Assembly (NCBI RefSeq): GCF_900113455.1
Contig: NZ_FOPI01000004.1
Coordinates: 26,150-90,149 of the forward strand
Length of the DNA: 64,000 nt
Origin: Ligilactobacillus ruminis DSM 20403 = NBRC 102161
Lineage (GTDB): Bacteria; Bacillota; Bacilli; Lactobacillales; Lactobacillaceae
Reading direction: 5' to 3'
The position numbers were made by a program, and so were the translations under genes. Shown here in pieces: positions 1 to 8,851 of the stretch. Each line of letters opens with the position of its first letter. Position 1 is the first letter of the stretch. The notes beneath the pieces are model-generated. The model searched no databases, was not told the origin of the DNA, and saw nothing but the letters and a program-made list of their open reading frames with translations.

Positions 1-38
1 TCACTCACTCACTCACTCACTCACTCACTCACTCACTC
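1..38. repeat. TCAC tetranucleotide tract (simple sequence repeat)
   Basis: At least nine perfect TCAC units followed by TC, running off the left edge, so the true copy number is unknown. On the plus strand the tract is open in every frame (Ser-Leu-Thr-His repeats). On the minus strand every frame meets TGA every 12 bases, so it can only code rightward. Tetranucleotide tracts are classic slipped-strand phase-variation elements, notably in and near type III methyltransferase genes. This one ends 129 bases before the mod start. Confidence 0.9.
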
Positions 39-171
39 TGATTATTTAGACCGAGTCTTATTTGTCAAGACTTTTTTTGGTAATTTAATAAAAATTAAAG
101 AGAATTCGCTTATACAGAGGGTAAGTGGATTCTTTTTTTCATCTTTAAAAAAAGAAGGTGTTTGGGCATGA
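1..171 (+). other. Open frame through the TCAC tract ending at mod (possible 3' end of a phase-variable ORF)
   Basis: Frame 1 is open from the window edge through the repeat and a further 44 codons, ending in TGA at 169-171. This overlaps the mod ATG (168-170) in an ATGA arrangement typical of translational coupling. If it is a real gene, each unit gained or lost in the tract would move ribosomes in or out of this frame. No family is recognisable in the 44 residues after the tract, and an open run of this length can occur by chance in AT-rich DNA. The upstream part is outside the window. Confidence 0.25.
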
Positions 172-2126
172 AAACGGATAATGAAAAATATAATGAATCT
201 GTCCAGCCCAACACCTTCTTTCTTGAAAATTTGAAAAGCAAGCTGCCGGATTTTTTCAGTAAAGACGGAAAATTTGACTTGGATAAATTCAAGTCACAAT
301 TGCAGGAACACAACATTGATGAATTAAAGGACGGATATCAGCTAAACTTTATCGGTAAAGACTATGCTCGCCGACAAGCCGGGGAAATGCCTAGCACGGT
401 AATTGTTCCTGATGAAATTCAAAATAATGGCGAGGGGAAAAACAGCAAAAACTTGTTCTTTACTGGAGACAATTTGGAAGTGTTGCGTCACTTGCAAACG
501 AATTATGCGGGTAAAGTGGATGTTATTTATATTGATCCGCCATATAACACTGGACAAGATGACTTTGCATATCCAGATTCTTTTGAATATTCTGACGATA
601 AATTAAAAGATATGTTTGGTTTAGATGATGAGCAGGTTGAAAGGTTAAAGAGTATTCAAGGAAAATCAAGTCATTCTGCTTGGTTGACTTTTATGTATCC
701 ACGGTTGCAACTTGCTAAGAGAATGTTAAAACGCGATGGAGTTATCTTTATTTCTGTTGACGACAACGAAGATGGCAATTTAAAAGAAATCTGTGACGAG
801 ATTTTTGGTGAAAGCAATTTCTTGGCTCAAGTAGTTTGGGAAAGAGCATATGCGCCAATTAATTTGAAAAAGAATTTTTCGCCTAGTCACGATTACATGC
901 TGGTTTATGGACGAGATGCTAATGTAATTGAGACAAATGGTATTGCAAGAAATAATACGAGTGACGATAGGTATCAGAATCCCGATAACGATCCACGAGG
1001 TCCATGGAGTTCCAGTGATATATCTGTCGGCCCCGCAATTCAGGCTAATATTTACCCTGTCACGACTCCCTCAGGTAGGGTGGTGGAGCCTCCAGCAGGA
1101 AGAAGCTGGAGGCTCTCGCAAAAAGCGTTTTACGAGAGACTCGCAGATAATCGCATATGGTTTGGATCTGATGGTAACGGAGTACCTCGAATCAAGAGGT
1201 TTAAATCTGAATTGAAAAAGACTGGAATCACTCCAATGACTATTTGGAAGTACAAAGATGTTGGACACAGTCAGGAGGCCACCCAAAAACTACAAGAATT
1301 GATGGGTGGAAAAAAGTATTTTACTTATCCCAAGCCGGTAAAATTAGTGCAACGTGCTATTCAGCTATATTCAAATGAAGATTCGATAATTTTGGATTTC
1401 TTTGCAGGATCTGCTACGACGGCAGAAGCAGTTATGAAACAAAATATGGATGATGGGGGTCATCGCCGTTTCATCATGGTTCAATTGCCAGAGAAAACAT
1501 ACAAGACAAACGAAGATGGCGCTCCTAAATTGAAAGATGGTCGAATGATTCCCACTAAAGGTGGACGTAGTGCACTTGAAGATGGTTACATGGGAATCGA
1601 TGAAATATCTCGTGAACGTATCAGGCGTGCAGCGGCAAAAATTCGAGAAGACAATAATCTTTCTGAAGACTTTGATGGCAGCTTTAAACACTATCGAGTA
1701 GTGGAACCAACCAGGCAAACCCTAGAAGAAATTGAAGATTTTGATATAAATAACACAGATTTGTTTAATGATATGGTTTCGTCATTTTCTAGTGATGCAT
1801 TGAATGTTTTAGGGAATGCCAGTGGCGAACAAACCATCCGTACTACCTGGTTAGCAAAGGACGGTTATTCATTTGACGCGGATGTCAAGAAGGTTGATTT
1901 TGCTGGTTATGAAGCAAGTTTGGTGGAAGGCAGTCGTCTGTACTTAATTAATGACGGATGGACCAGTAAAAATACTGAAGATCTGCTAAATAAGCTTGGT
2001 ACGCATCAATTGACAGTTCAAACCATTGTCTTGTTTGGATATTCCTTTAATATTGCAGAATTGAGGGAATTAGAAATTGGTTTAAAGCAGCTTGATGTAA
2101 ACATCAACTTGCTGAAGAGGTACTAA
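168..2126 (+). CDS. mod: Type III restriction-modification methyltransferase (Mod), N6-adenine DNA methylase
   Basis: A 652-residue DNA adenine methyltransferase and specificity subunit. The catalytic DPPYNTG motif is at about residues 123-129 and the AdoMet-binding DFFAGSATTAEAV segment at about 410-422. Catalytic motif before AdoMet motif is the beta-class order of EcoP15I/EcoP1I-type Mod proteins, and the long stretch between them is where the target recognition domain lies in that family. The start at 168 follows AAGAAGGTG at suitable spacing; a TTG at 162 is too close to that site. The stop is one base from the res start, so the two are co-transcribed. Alone it would methylate; with Res it would also restrict. 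Confidence 0.93.
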   Translation: MKTDNEKYNESVQPNTFFLENLKSKLPDFFSKDGKFDLDKFKSQLQEHNIDELKDGYQLNFIGKDYARRQAGEMPSTVIVPDEIQNNGEGKNSKNLFFTGDNLEVLRHLQTNYAGKVDVIYIDPPYNTGQDDFAYPDSFEYSDDKLKDMFGLDDEQVERLKSIQGKSSHSAWLTFMYPRLQLAKRMLKRDGVIFISVDDNEDGNLKEICDEIFGESNFLAQVVWERAYAPINLKKNFSPSHDYMLVYGRDANVIETNGIARNNTSDDRYQNPDNDPRGPWSSSDISVGPAIQANIYPVTTPSGRVVEPPAGRSWRLSQKAFYERLADNRIWFGSDGNGVPRIKRFKSELKKTGITPMTIWKYKDVGHSQEATQKLQELMGGKKYFTYPKPVKLVQRAIQLYSNEDSIILDFFAGSATTAEAVMKQNMDDGGHRRFIMVQLPEKTYKTNEDGAPKLKDGRMIPTKGGRSALEDGYMGIDEISRERIRRAAAKIREDNNLSEDFDGSFKHYRVVEPTRQTLEEIEDFDINNTDLFNDMVSSFSSDALNVLGNASGEQTIRTTWLAKDGYSFDADVKKVDFAGYEASLVEGSRLYLINDGWTSKNTEDLLNKLGTHQLTVQTIVLFGYSFNIAELRELEIGLKQLDVNINLLKRY

Positions 2127-2127
2127 T

Positions 2128-5124
2128 ATGAAAATTCAACTAGAACGATTGCCTCATCAAGTGGCTGCGATTGATGCCATTAATCAGGCATTTAAAGGTG
2201 TCGATGTCAATACTAAAAATCCGGACGCTGGCTATATATATGCTAATCCGATTTTAAATTACGCCGGCAATGAAAAGTCCTACATCGATATTAAGATGGA
2301 AACCGGGACTGGGAAGACTTTCGTTTACACTCAAATGATGTATGAAATGCACAAACAAGGAATCTTTAAGTTTGTGATTGTTGTTCCCACTCCAAGCATT
2401 AAGGAAGGAACTAAGAATTTTATTACCAGTGATTATGCTCGGCAGTATTTCTCCGGGGTTCCAGGCTATGAAAATGTCAAAATTCAGTTAAATACCATTA
2501 ATGCTGGTGATTTCAAGAATAAGAGAGGGAGGAGAAACTTTCCTGCACAATTGTCTGAATTTGTCGAAGCAACCAGGCAAAATGTTAATCAAATCCAAGT
2601 TCTTTTGATTAATTCAGGGATGCTTAGTAAGAATTCCGGAATGCACAAGAGTGACTATGATCAAACTCTGCTTGGCGGTGAAACAAATCCGATTAAGGCG
2701 ATTGCAGCAACGAGACCCGTTATCATCATTGATGAACCGCACCGTTTTCCACGGAATAAGGTTACTTACAAGGCTATCGAAGAAATGAAACCGCAATTGA
2801 TTGTTCGTTTCGGGGCTACTTTCCCGCAGACTATGACCGGAAAAGGAAAGAATAAACGGACGATTATCGATTACTACCGTGGCGAGCCTCAATTCACTTT
2901 GAATGCCATTGACAGCTTTAACCAAGGATTGGTCAAAGCTATTGATATCAATTATCCTGAGATTACCGAAGAAGAAGCGAGTCGTTTATACAAGGTTAAG
3001 AGTGTTAAGGCTAAGCAATTGGTCTTATCACGTAATGGCAAAGACTATCCTGTAAATGTAAATGAAAACCTGGCTGATGTAGATGAAGGTTTTGCCGGAG
3101 AAATTACCTATGCTGGGGGCAAGAAGCTTTCCAACGAACTTGAACTTCAACCTGATATGAAATTGATTCCGGGAACGTTCTCGCAAAACTATCAGGATGA
3201 AATTATTCAACAAGCAATTGATCGGCATTTTGAAGCTGAAGTGCGAAACTTCATGCGGTCGGAAAGCGGAGGCAATGCCCCTAAGATTAAAACTCTTTCG
3301 CTTTTCTTTATTGACAGCATCGCTAGTTTCCGCGGACCTGAACATACCAAGGGGTGGTTGGCTAAGCACTTTGAAAAAATGCTGACTAAAAAATTAAAGC
3401 AGCTTATCAAAAAATATGAAATGTCCATTGAGTCTCGGGAAAAGGAATACTGTGAATTTTTGCAGGCAACTTTACGTGATTTGAATGCAGAACATCAACA
3501 AGTTTATGCCGGCTATTTTAGCGAGGATCGTGGCAGCGGGGATGAAGCAATTCAAGCTGAAGTTGATGATATCCTGAAAAATAAGGAAAAATTATTGAGT
3601 TTCAAAGATAAAGACGGTAATTGGATCACTCGTCGTTTCTTATTTTCCAAATGGACATTGCGTGAAGGTTGGGATAACCCTAACGTTTTTGTCATTGCCA
3701 AATTGCGGACTTCTGGATCAGAAATCAGCAAGATACAAGAAGTAGGTCGTGGGTTACGGCTGCCGGTCGATGAGACCGGGCATCGGGTACAACAAGATGA
3801 ATTCGAGAGCCGCTTAGCCTTTCTGATTGGTTATGATGAACGTGACTTTGCTCAAACGTTGGTCAATCAGATTAATGAAGATGCACCAATTGAACTGAAC
3901 CATGATGAATTGACGGATGCAATGATTAAGTTAATCGTTGAGGAACGCCAAAAATCAGATAAGTCATTTGACAAAGATAAGTTGCTTAAAGATTTGGATG
4001 CCCATAACGTCATTACTCGTTCCAATGAGTTTAAGCCGGATGTTGAGATAGACGGAAGTAAAATGTCAGGATATGAAGCTTTGATTTATTTTTATCCGGA
4101 AGTGGAACATCGGACTAAAGTCTCTTCTGAAAAGGTTAGAGATCATAAGCACCATCCGACTACAAAAGTCAAGTTGCGTAAGTCTAACTGGAAACAGTTG
4201 GAAGAACTATGGAAACAATTATCCAAACGACAAATGATTAAGTTTGATAATGATGTTAACGATTTGGCACAGACGGTTGCGGAAGAAATTTTCAAAGATA
4301 ATGAAAATAAAATCTTTGTTCGTCAGCGTCCGCAGATGATTAAGCAAAAAGTCGTTACTAAGAATAATCAAGCTGTAATTCAGGAATCTCCAACTGATTA
4401 TGAAAATAACTATTTAACGATGAAGTACGGATCATTTCTGAAAAAATTAGCAACTCAGACTGATTTGCCGGTCAACTTCTTACATCAGCAAATGATTTCA
4501 GCAATCAAACGTTTAAATGGCAATAAAGATTATATCAATGAAAAAACGCTAGGTAATCTGGTTCGTGAATTTAATAAGCGTTTCAATGAACGAATCAAAA
4601 ATTCGTATAGTTATGAACCGTTGAAATTTGCTGCGTCCACATCAATTTATGATGCTAAAAAGAAGGAATTTGTTGACGAGATTTCTGCTAATGATTTGGG
4701 TGTTTACAGTGATGAGAGAGCAACTAACGATGACAAGTACCTGTATGACCGGCCGCCATTGCGTTATGACAGTGCTAATCCGGAACTCAAAATTTTAAAA
4801 CGTACTTACGACAATAAAATTGTTGCCTTCGGAAAGTTGCCTAAGCGAGCTATTAAAATTCCGCGCTATGACAACGGAACAACGACACCGGACTTCATCT
4901 TCAAGATTGAACGTGAACGCAAACCAATCTATTTGGTGATTGAAACCAAGGCAGCGAATATGCGCCTGGGTGATGAAACGATTAGGGTTATTCAGAAAAC
5001 TTATTTTGATAAGCTTAAGGAAAGCGGTGTTTACTACCAAATGGCCACGAGCGAACAGGAAGTACACGACTTAATTAATAAGCTTGAAAATGGAGAAGAG
5101 GACATAAATGATATCACTGATTAA
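2128..5124 (+). CDS. res: Type III restriction endonuclease subunit (Res), helicase-nuclease
   Basis: A 998-residue superfamily 2 translocase-nuclease. Walker A is ETGTGKT at about residues 58-64 and the motif II variant DEPH at about 202-205. Motif VI lies around the segment EVGRGLRLPV. The C-terminal PD-(D/E)xK nuclease shows TPDF at about 920-923 and VIETKA around 938-942, giving D922, E939 and K941 as the likely metal-binding and catalytic residues. Length and architecture match EcoP15I-type Res. It starts one base after mod and its last 17 bases overlap the next gene. All key motifs are present, so it is probably active. Confidence 0.93.
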   Translation: MKIQLERLPHQVAAIDAINQAFKGVDVNTKNPDAGYIYANPILNYAGNEKSYIDIKMETGTGKTFVYTQMMYEMHKQGIFKFVIVVPTPSIKEGTKNFITSDYARQYFSGVPGYENVKIQLNTINAGDFKNKRGRRNFPAQLSEFVEATRQNVNQIQVLLINSGMLSKNSGMHKSDYDQTLLGGETNPIKAIAATRPVIIIDEPHRFPRNKVTYKAIEEMKPQLIVRFGATFPQTMTGKGKNKRTIIDYYRGEPQFTLNAIDSFNQGLVKAIDINYPEITEEEASRLYKVKSVKAKQLVLSRNGKDYPVNVNENLADVDEGFAGEITYAGGKKLSNELELQPDMKLIPGTFSQNYQDEIIQQAIDRHFEAEVRNFMRSESGGNAPKIKTLSLFFIDSIASFRGPEHTKGWLAKHFEKMLTKKLKQLIKKYEMSIESREKEYCEFLQATLRDLNAEHQQVYAGYFSEDRGSGDEAIQAEVDDILKNKEKLLSFKDKDGNWITRRFLFSKWTLREGWDNPNVFVIAKLRTSGSEISKIQEVGRGLRLPVDETGHRVQQDEFESRLAFLIGYDERDFAQTLVNQINEDAPIELNHDELTDAMIKLIVEERQKSDKSFDKDKLLKDLDAHNVITRSNEFKPDVEIDGSKMSGYEALIYFYPEVEHRTKVSSEKVRDHKHHPTTKVKLRKSNWKQLEELWKQLSKRQMIKFDNDVNDLAQTVAEEIFKDNENKIFVRQRPQMIKQKVVTKNNQAVIQESPTDYENNYLTMKYGSFLKKLATQTDLPVNFLHQQMISAIKRLNGNKDYINEKTLGNLVREFNKRFNERIKNSYSYEPLKFAASTSIYDAKKKEFVDEISANDLGVYSDERATNDDKYLYDRPPLRYDSANPELKILKRTYDNKIVAFGKLPKRAIKIPRYDNGTTTPDFIFKIERERKPIYLVIETKAANMRLGDETIRVIQKTYFDKLKESGVYYQMATSEQEVHDLINKLENGEEDINDITD

Positions 5125-6400
5125 ACTGGCTCAAGAAGGCAAAATTGAAACGACAGGTGCTAAACCTAAACTGCCGATTAAGGTTGACGGTGTAAGTTCA
5201 GAAACTTTGGATGTATACAAGATTCCCTTGGAATACCTGTATTACAATGACCAAAATGGACGGATTACGACTGGAATTGCTGAGTATGGGGAAGAAATTC
5301 ATCCAGCTTATGATAATGAAAATCCTGAATATAACGAAACCATAGCAAAGATCATTGAAAACGGCAGTGCTTCTGACTTAAAAAGAACTCAAAAGTCGAT
5401 TGAAGAATCCGGTCAGCAAGTATACGGCTGGGTTTTAGATGATGGTCGTGTAATTGATGGCAATCGTCGTTTCACTGCTTTGCGCAATATTCAAAAGAAA
5501 ACAGGTCAGACTATTTATTTTGAAGCTGTTTTATTACCTTTTTCATATAAGAATAAAAGTGAGCGTGTTAAGATTAAACAGCTTGAATTAGCTTTACAGA
5601 TGGGGGTCGAAGAACGTGAAGATTACGATCCGGTAGACCTTGCTATTGATATTTACCAAACTACAGGCGGAAAAAATCCAATTATGACTCTGGCTGATTA
5701 TGGTAAAAATTCACGGATGAGCAAAGCAAAGCTCCATGAATACTATCTTGGCGCAGTGTATGTTAAGAAGTTTTTAGAGTTTATAGGAGCACCTGAAACC
5801 AGCTATAATATTGTCAAGGAAAGCAAGACGTGGACGCAATTTCAAGTTATGGGCAAAGTCTTAAACAATGAATTTGGCGATGATGCTGAAGCACAAGTTA
5901 AGAAGAATGAAACAATGCAGTCTTACTTTGGAATTATTCTTCATCAAATGCACGTTGGAGTTACCGGCAATACGGCTAGAAATCAGGTTCGTGATTTTGG
6001 CAAGTATATTGTCAAATCATCCGGAAACAACGATTTCAACGATGAAGTGATGTACGTTGTTGATGATTTATCAGATGCAATTCAAGATGCTCATGTTAAA
6101 AATTACACGGAATTAAGCAAAGAACTTTCTAATAAAAACAACTTGATTAAAGAGTTTGGAGAAAGTTACGATGCACATATGCGGGCTGCCAAGAACGGGG
6201 AGTCAGTTGATAAGTTCATTAAATCGGTCAAGGATATTGTCAAAGAGATAAGGACAATCAACGATAATAACGGTTTAACGGGAAGTTTGCGCTATAATGA
6301 AGTGTCTAATTCCCAACTTAAGGAATTACAGTCATATATGCGTGATTTGAGTCTTACAAGCAAGGAGCTATTTGAAAAATATGGAAGTGAAGTTCGATAA
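5108..6400 (+). CDS. ParB/sulfiredoxin-fold-like protein embedded in the type III R-M operon
   Basis: A 430-residue protein. Residues about 34-135 resemble the ParB N-terminal domain: a strand-rich start (SETLDVYKIPLEYL), then VIDGNRRFTALR at about 115-126 in the place of the ParB GxxRxxA box and of the DGQHR box of DndB-like proteins. A middle part (about 160-230) has an acidic EREDYDPVDLAIDIYQ stretch followed by a helix-turn-helix-like segment, as in ParB/KorB. The rest is helical and unassigned. The start at 5108 lies inside res (17-base overlap) after GAGAAGAGG, and the 3' end overlaps the helicase gene. ParB-fold domains bind or hydrolyse CTP or act as nucleases; which applies here is unknown. 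Context suggests a role in restriction or its control. Confidence 0.75.
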   Translation: MISLIKLAQEGKIETTGAKPKLPIKVDGVSSETLDVYKIPLEYLYYNDQNGRITTGIAEYGEEIHPAYDNENPEYNETIAKIIENGSASDLKRTQKSIEESGQQVYGWVLDDGRVIDGNRRFTALRNIQKKTGQTIYFEAVLLPFSYKNKSERVKIKQLELALQMGVEEREDYDPVDLAIDIYQTTGGKNPIMTLADYGKNSRMSKAKLHEYYLGAVYVKKFLEFIGAPETSYNIVKESKTWTQFQVMGKVLNNEFGDDAEAQVKKNETMQSYFGIILHQMHVGVTGNTARNQVRDFGKYIVKSSGNNDFNDEVMYVVDDLSDAIQDAHVKNYTELSKELSNKNNLIKEFGESYDAHMRAAKNGESVDKFIKSVKDIVKEIRTINDNNGLTGSLRYNEVSNSQLKELQSYMRDLSLTSKELFEKYGSEVR

Positions 6401-8264
6401 TCCAAAAATCATCAAAAATGAAGATGGATTTTTTCAGCTGGTTGACGATAGCCGAAAAACTTTGCAGACTAAGTATGCTCGACGCGGCTTAAAGATATTT
6501 GAACCTTATTTCCTGGATTCAGCTCAAATGATATTTAAGTCTGAATTGACTTATGTCCAGTTGGTAAATATGGTTGATAAACTAAATCATAAGCTTGCAA
6601 GAAAAGGCTTGCCAGAGGTTGAAACTAGCAATGATTTTGATGAATTTGTTGAAGAAAGGCAATATTACATCAAAGAACAGAGTGAAGCGGGTTTGACGAT
6701 CAAAAATAGCGATCCTCGATGGCAAAACGAATTTGATGAATTTAGACAAGCGGTAAGCAGAGAGCTTAGTCGTCCTTTAAAAACGGAACAAGAAAAGGCA
6801 AGCTTCTTTTTGGCGACTATGAAACGGGCCGCCAACTTCTCCGTTCCTGGTGCAGGGAAGACAGCGATGATGTATGGAACCTTTGCTTATCTATCAAGTC
6901 CGGAACAGGATAAAGTTGATAAACTGTTGGTCATTTCACCATTGAACGCTTTTGCGGCTTGGAGGACTGAGTTTGAAAAGGTCTTTGGTTCTAAGCGTCA
7001 ATTGCACTATATGAATTTACGGGATAACAAGTATAATAATGATCCCGGTTCTATTAAGCATGATTGGGTACGATCAGACGTGATAACAATCAACTATGAA
7101 GCATTGAAGAGCAAAATTTCAGTCTTAAATGATTTGATTGACAGCAAGACCATGTTAGTATTTGATGAAGTTCATCGAATTAAAGGTATTGGCGGTCAAA
7201 GGGCAAGGGCGGCACTGGAATTAAGTAAAGCACCGCACTATCGCTATGTTTTGACTGGAACTCCAATTCCGAATGGCTTTCGGGACATTTATAATTTTTT
7301 GCATTTGATGTATCCGGACGAATACTCGACTTTCTTTGCTTGGGATTTAAATGAGTTGAATAGTATCGATCCAGAGGATGTTAACCGCAAGATGGCACCG
7401 TTCTTTTGGAGAACCAATAAAGAAGACCTCCATGTGCCAAAACCTGATCCGGATAATATTATTAAAGTTGAACCATCAGAAAAACAAGAAATTTTGGCTG
7501 ACGCTATCTATGAAAATGAAAATGGTGCTTTAGCATTGTTTATTCGTTTGTTGCAGGCGTCTACTAATCCGGAATTATTGAAGTACAATATCAACTATCG
7601 AGAATTAGGTTTGGTTGACGGTGATTCATATACATGGAGCCAAGACGAAGCTAAGATCAAAAAAGCAAATCAAAGTGATGTCAAAGCATATGAGCGCTTT
7701 TCTTTAAAAGATATCGAAACTCCTAAATTCGATCACGGGATAAATCTGATTACTGACTTGGTTGCGGAAGGCAAGAAAGTTTTAGTCTGGGGAATGTTTG
7801 TCGGGACGATGCATAAAATTAAGCGATGTCTTGAGGAAAAAGGATTAAAGACAATTCTTGTATATGGCGAAACGCCTAAGAAGGATCGCGAAGGATTGAT
7901 TAATGAATTTCGCGATGGTTCTGCTCAGGTATTGATTTCAAATCCAAACACATTGGGTGAATCAATTTCCCTTCACCAAACCGTGCACGATGCTGTTTAT
8001 TTTGAATACAACTTCAATTTGACTTTTATGCTGCAATCTCGTGATAGAATTAATCGTCTAGGGTTACCCGATGATCAGTACACAAGGTACCACTATTTGA
8101 TGACGGAAGGTGATTCTGCTCATCAAGGATTCATTGATGAAAAGGTTTATCGCCGGTTAAAGGAAAAGGAACAAGTAATGATGGATGCTATTGAAGGACC
8201 GATGCTTGTTCCCGAATATGAAGATGACTATCTTGAGGAAGTTAAGAAAATCGTGTTAGGATAA
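6381..8264 (+). CDS. SNF2/superfamily 2 helicase-like ATPase in the type III R-M operon
   Basis: A 627-residue DNA-dependent ATPase. Walker A VPGAGKT is at about residues 155-161, motif II DEVH at about 262-265, and motif III-like LTGTPIPN just after. The C-terminal half carries motif V (NTLGESISLHQ) and motif VI (QSRDRINRLG), the SNF2/SWI2 layout. About 140 N-terminal residues before the motor are unassigned, and no nuclease motif is evident. The start overlaps the ParB-like gene by 20 bases. ATG 6381 is 13 bases from AAGGAG; TTG 6372 is the alternative, only 4 bases away. It probably ends the operon, since a terminator follows at 8347. It resembles helicases of other defence systems (DISARM-like, Dnd-linked) in type, but no named system fits. 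Confidence 0.8.
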   Translation: MEVKFDNPKIIKNEDGFFQLVDDSRKTLQTKYARRGLKIFEPYFLDSAQMIFKSELTYVQLVNMVDKLNHKLARKGLPEVETSNDFDEFVEERQYYIKEQSEAGLTIKNSDPRWQNEFDEFRQAVSRELSRPLKTEQEKASFFLATMKRAANFSVPGAGKTAMMYGTFAYLSSPEQDKVDKLLVISPLNAFAAWRTEFEKVFGSKRQLHYMNLRDNKYNNDPGSIKHDWVRSDVITINYEALKSKISVLNDLIDSKTMLVFDEVHRIKGIGGQRARAALELSKAPHYRYVLTGTPIPNGFRDIYNFLHLMYPDEYSTFFAWDLNELNSIDPEDVNRKMAPFFWRTNKEDLHVPKPDPDNIIKVEPSEKQEILADAIYENENGALALFIRLLQASTNPELLKYNINYRELGLVDGDSYTWSQDEAKIKKANQSDVKAYERFSLKDIETPKFDHGINLITDLVAEGKKVLVWGMFVGTMHKIKRCLEEKGLKTILVYGETPKKDREGLINEFRDGSAQVLISNPNTLGESISLHQTVHDAVYFEYNFNLTFMLQSRDRINRLGLPDDQYTRYHYLMTEGDSAHQGFIDEKVYRRLKEKEQVMMDAIEGPMLVPEYEDDYLEEVKKIVLG

Positions 8265-8346
8265 GATTTTCAAGATTAGTAACGGTTTTTAGATTGCTTG
8301 AAATTTTTCCAAAACATGACATCATCGCGTTGTAAAGGGTGGTTGT

Positions 8347-8397
8347 AAAATGTAGGAAATCGGCGGTTTAAAATTGTCGGTTTTCCTGCATTTTTTT
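8347..8397 (+). terminator. Rho-independent terminator of the R-M operon
   Basis: An imperfect inverted repeat (AAAATGTAGGAAATCGG with CGGTTTTCCTGCATTT) is followed by a run of seven T, 83 bases after the helicase stop. It would end the four-gene operon. Confidence 0.7.
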
Positions 8398-8470
8398 GTA
8401 TACTCACTTTATTAATCTTTTGAGAAAGTGATGAGCATGCGTAAGCGGTCGTTAAATAAGCGTTCTTCAT

Positions 8471-8520
8471 AAACCTCCGATATCTTGGTATGCTTTAGAC
8501 ATCAAGTATATCGGAGGTTT
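8471..8520 (+). promoter_or_regulatory. Long hairpin that hides a ribosome binding site
   Basis: The arm AAACCTCCGATATCTTG (8471-8487) pairs almost perfectly with 8503-8520, leaving a 15-base loop. The right arm contains GGAGG (8513-8517), the ribosome binding site of the ATG at 8525. In RNA this would lock away translation initiation. Some IS elements carry such hairpins to stop translation of transcripts entering from outside, which fits the transposase remnant that follows. There is no T-run, so it is not a standard terminator. Confidence 0.6.
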
Positions 8521-8524
8521 AAAT

Positions 8525-8851
8525 ATGAAATTGGATGACGTCGTGGAAGTCAACCTTGTTGACCGAAGCCCTAAGAAAACATATCGACCGGTCAGGGAAA
8601 TGGCTGCGAAAACTATTATGGAAGATGTTGAAATTCGAATTTACAACGGAGCTTCGAGAGAGATTTTTAAAAATTTGAATAACTATCCTTGGTATCATGA
8701 TCAAAATGTTTCCAAATATAATTCAATTCATGCATACGGAACGGAGGTGAACGAGATGGACGAAAAAGATAAGCGTATCAAAGAGCTGGAACAACAAGTC
8801 GCTGAACTGAATGAACGAATTGCTTTTGATTGCCGCGTTTACTCACAGTGA
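8525..8851 (+). pseudogene. IS66-like remnant: accessory protein tail joined to transposase N-terminus
   Basis: A 108-residue open frame. Its first half, with an EIRIYNGASREIFKNL segment, resembles the C-terminal part of small IS66 accessory (TnpA-type) proteins. From ATG 8756, preceded by GGAGG at 8743-8747, the protein reads as a coiled-coil start (MDEKDKRIKELEQQ and on) typical of the N-terminus of IS66 TnpC transposases, then breaks off. The TnpB accessory gene and most of TnpC are missing, so this is an internally deleted element. The accessory-protein match is weaker than the TnpC match. Confidence 0.5.

Noticed and set aside
1-38. CRISPR array or telomere-like repeat
   Set aside because: Unit is four bases without spacers; a simple sequence repeat.
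110-316. Minus-strand ORF opposite the mod start
   Set aside because: Shadow of mod in another frame; no ribosome binding site and no family pattern.
168-8264. DISARM, BREX or Dnd system
   Set aside because: The SNF2 helicase and ParB-like protein recall parts of these, but DrmA/DrmB, PglX/PglZ/BrxC and DndC/D/E are absent, and Mod-Res are plainly type III.
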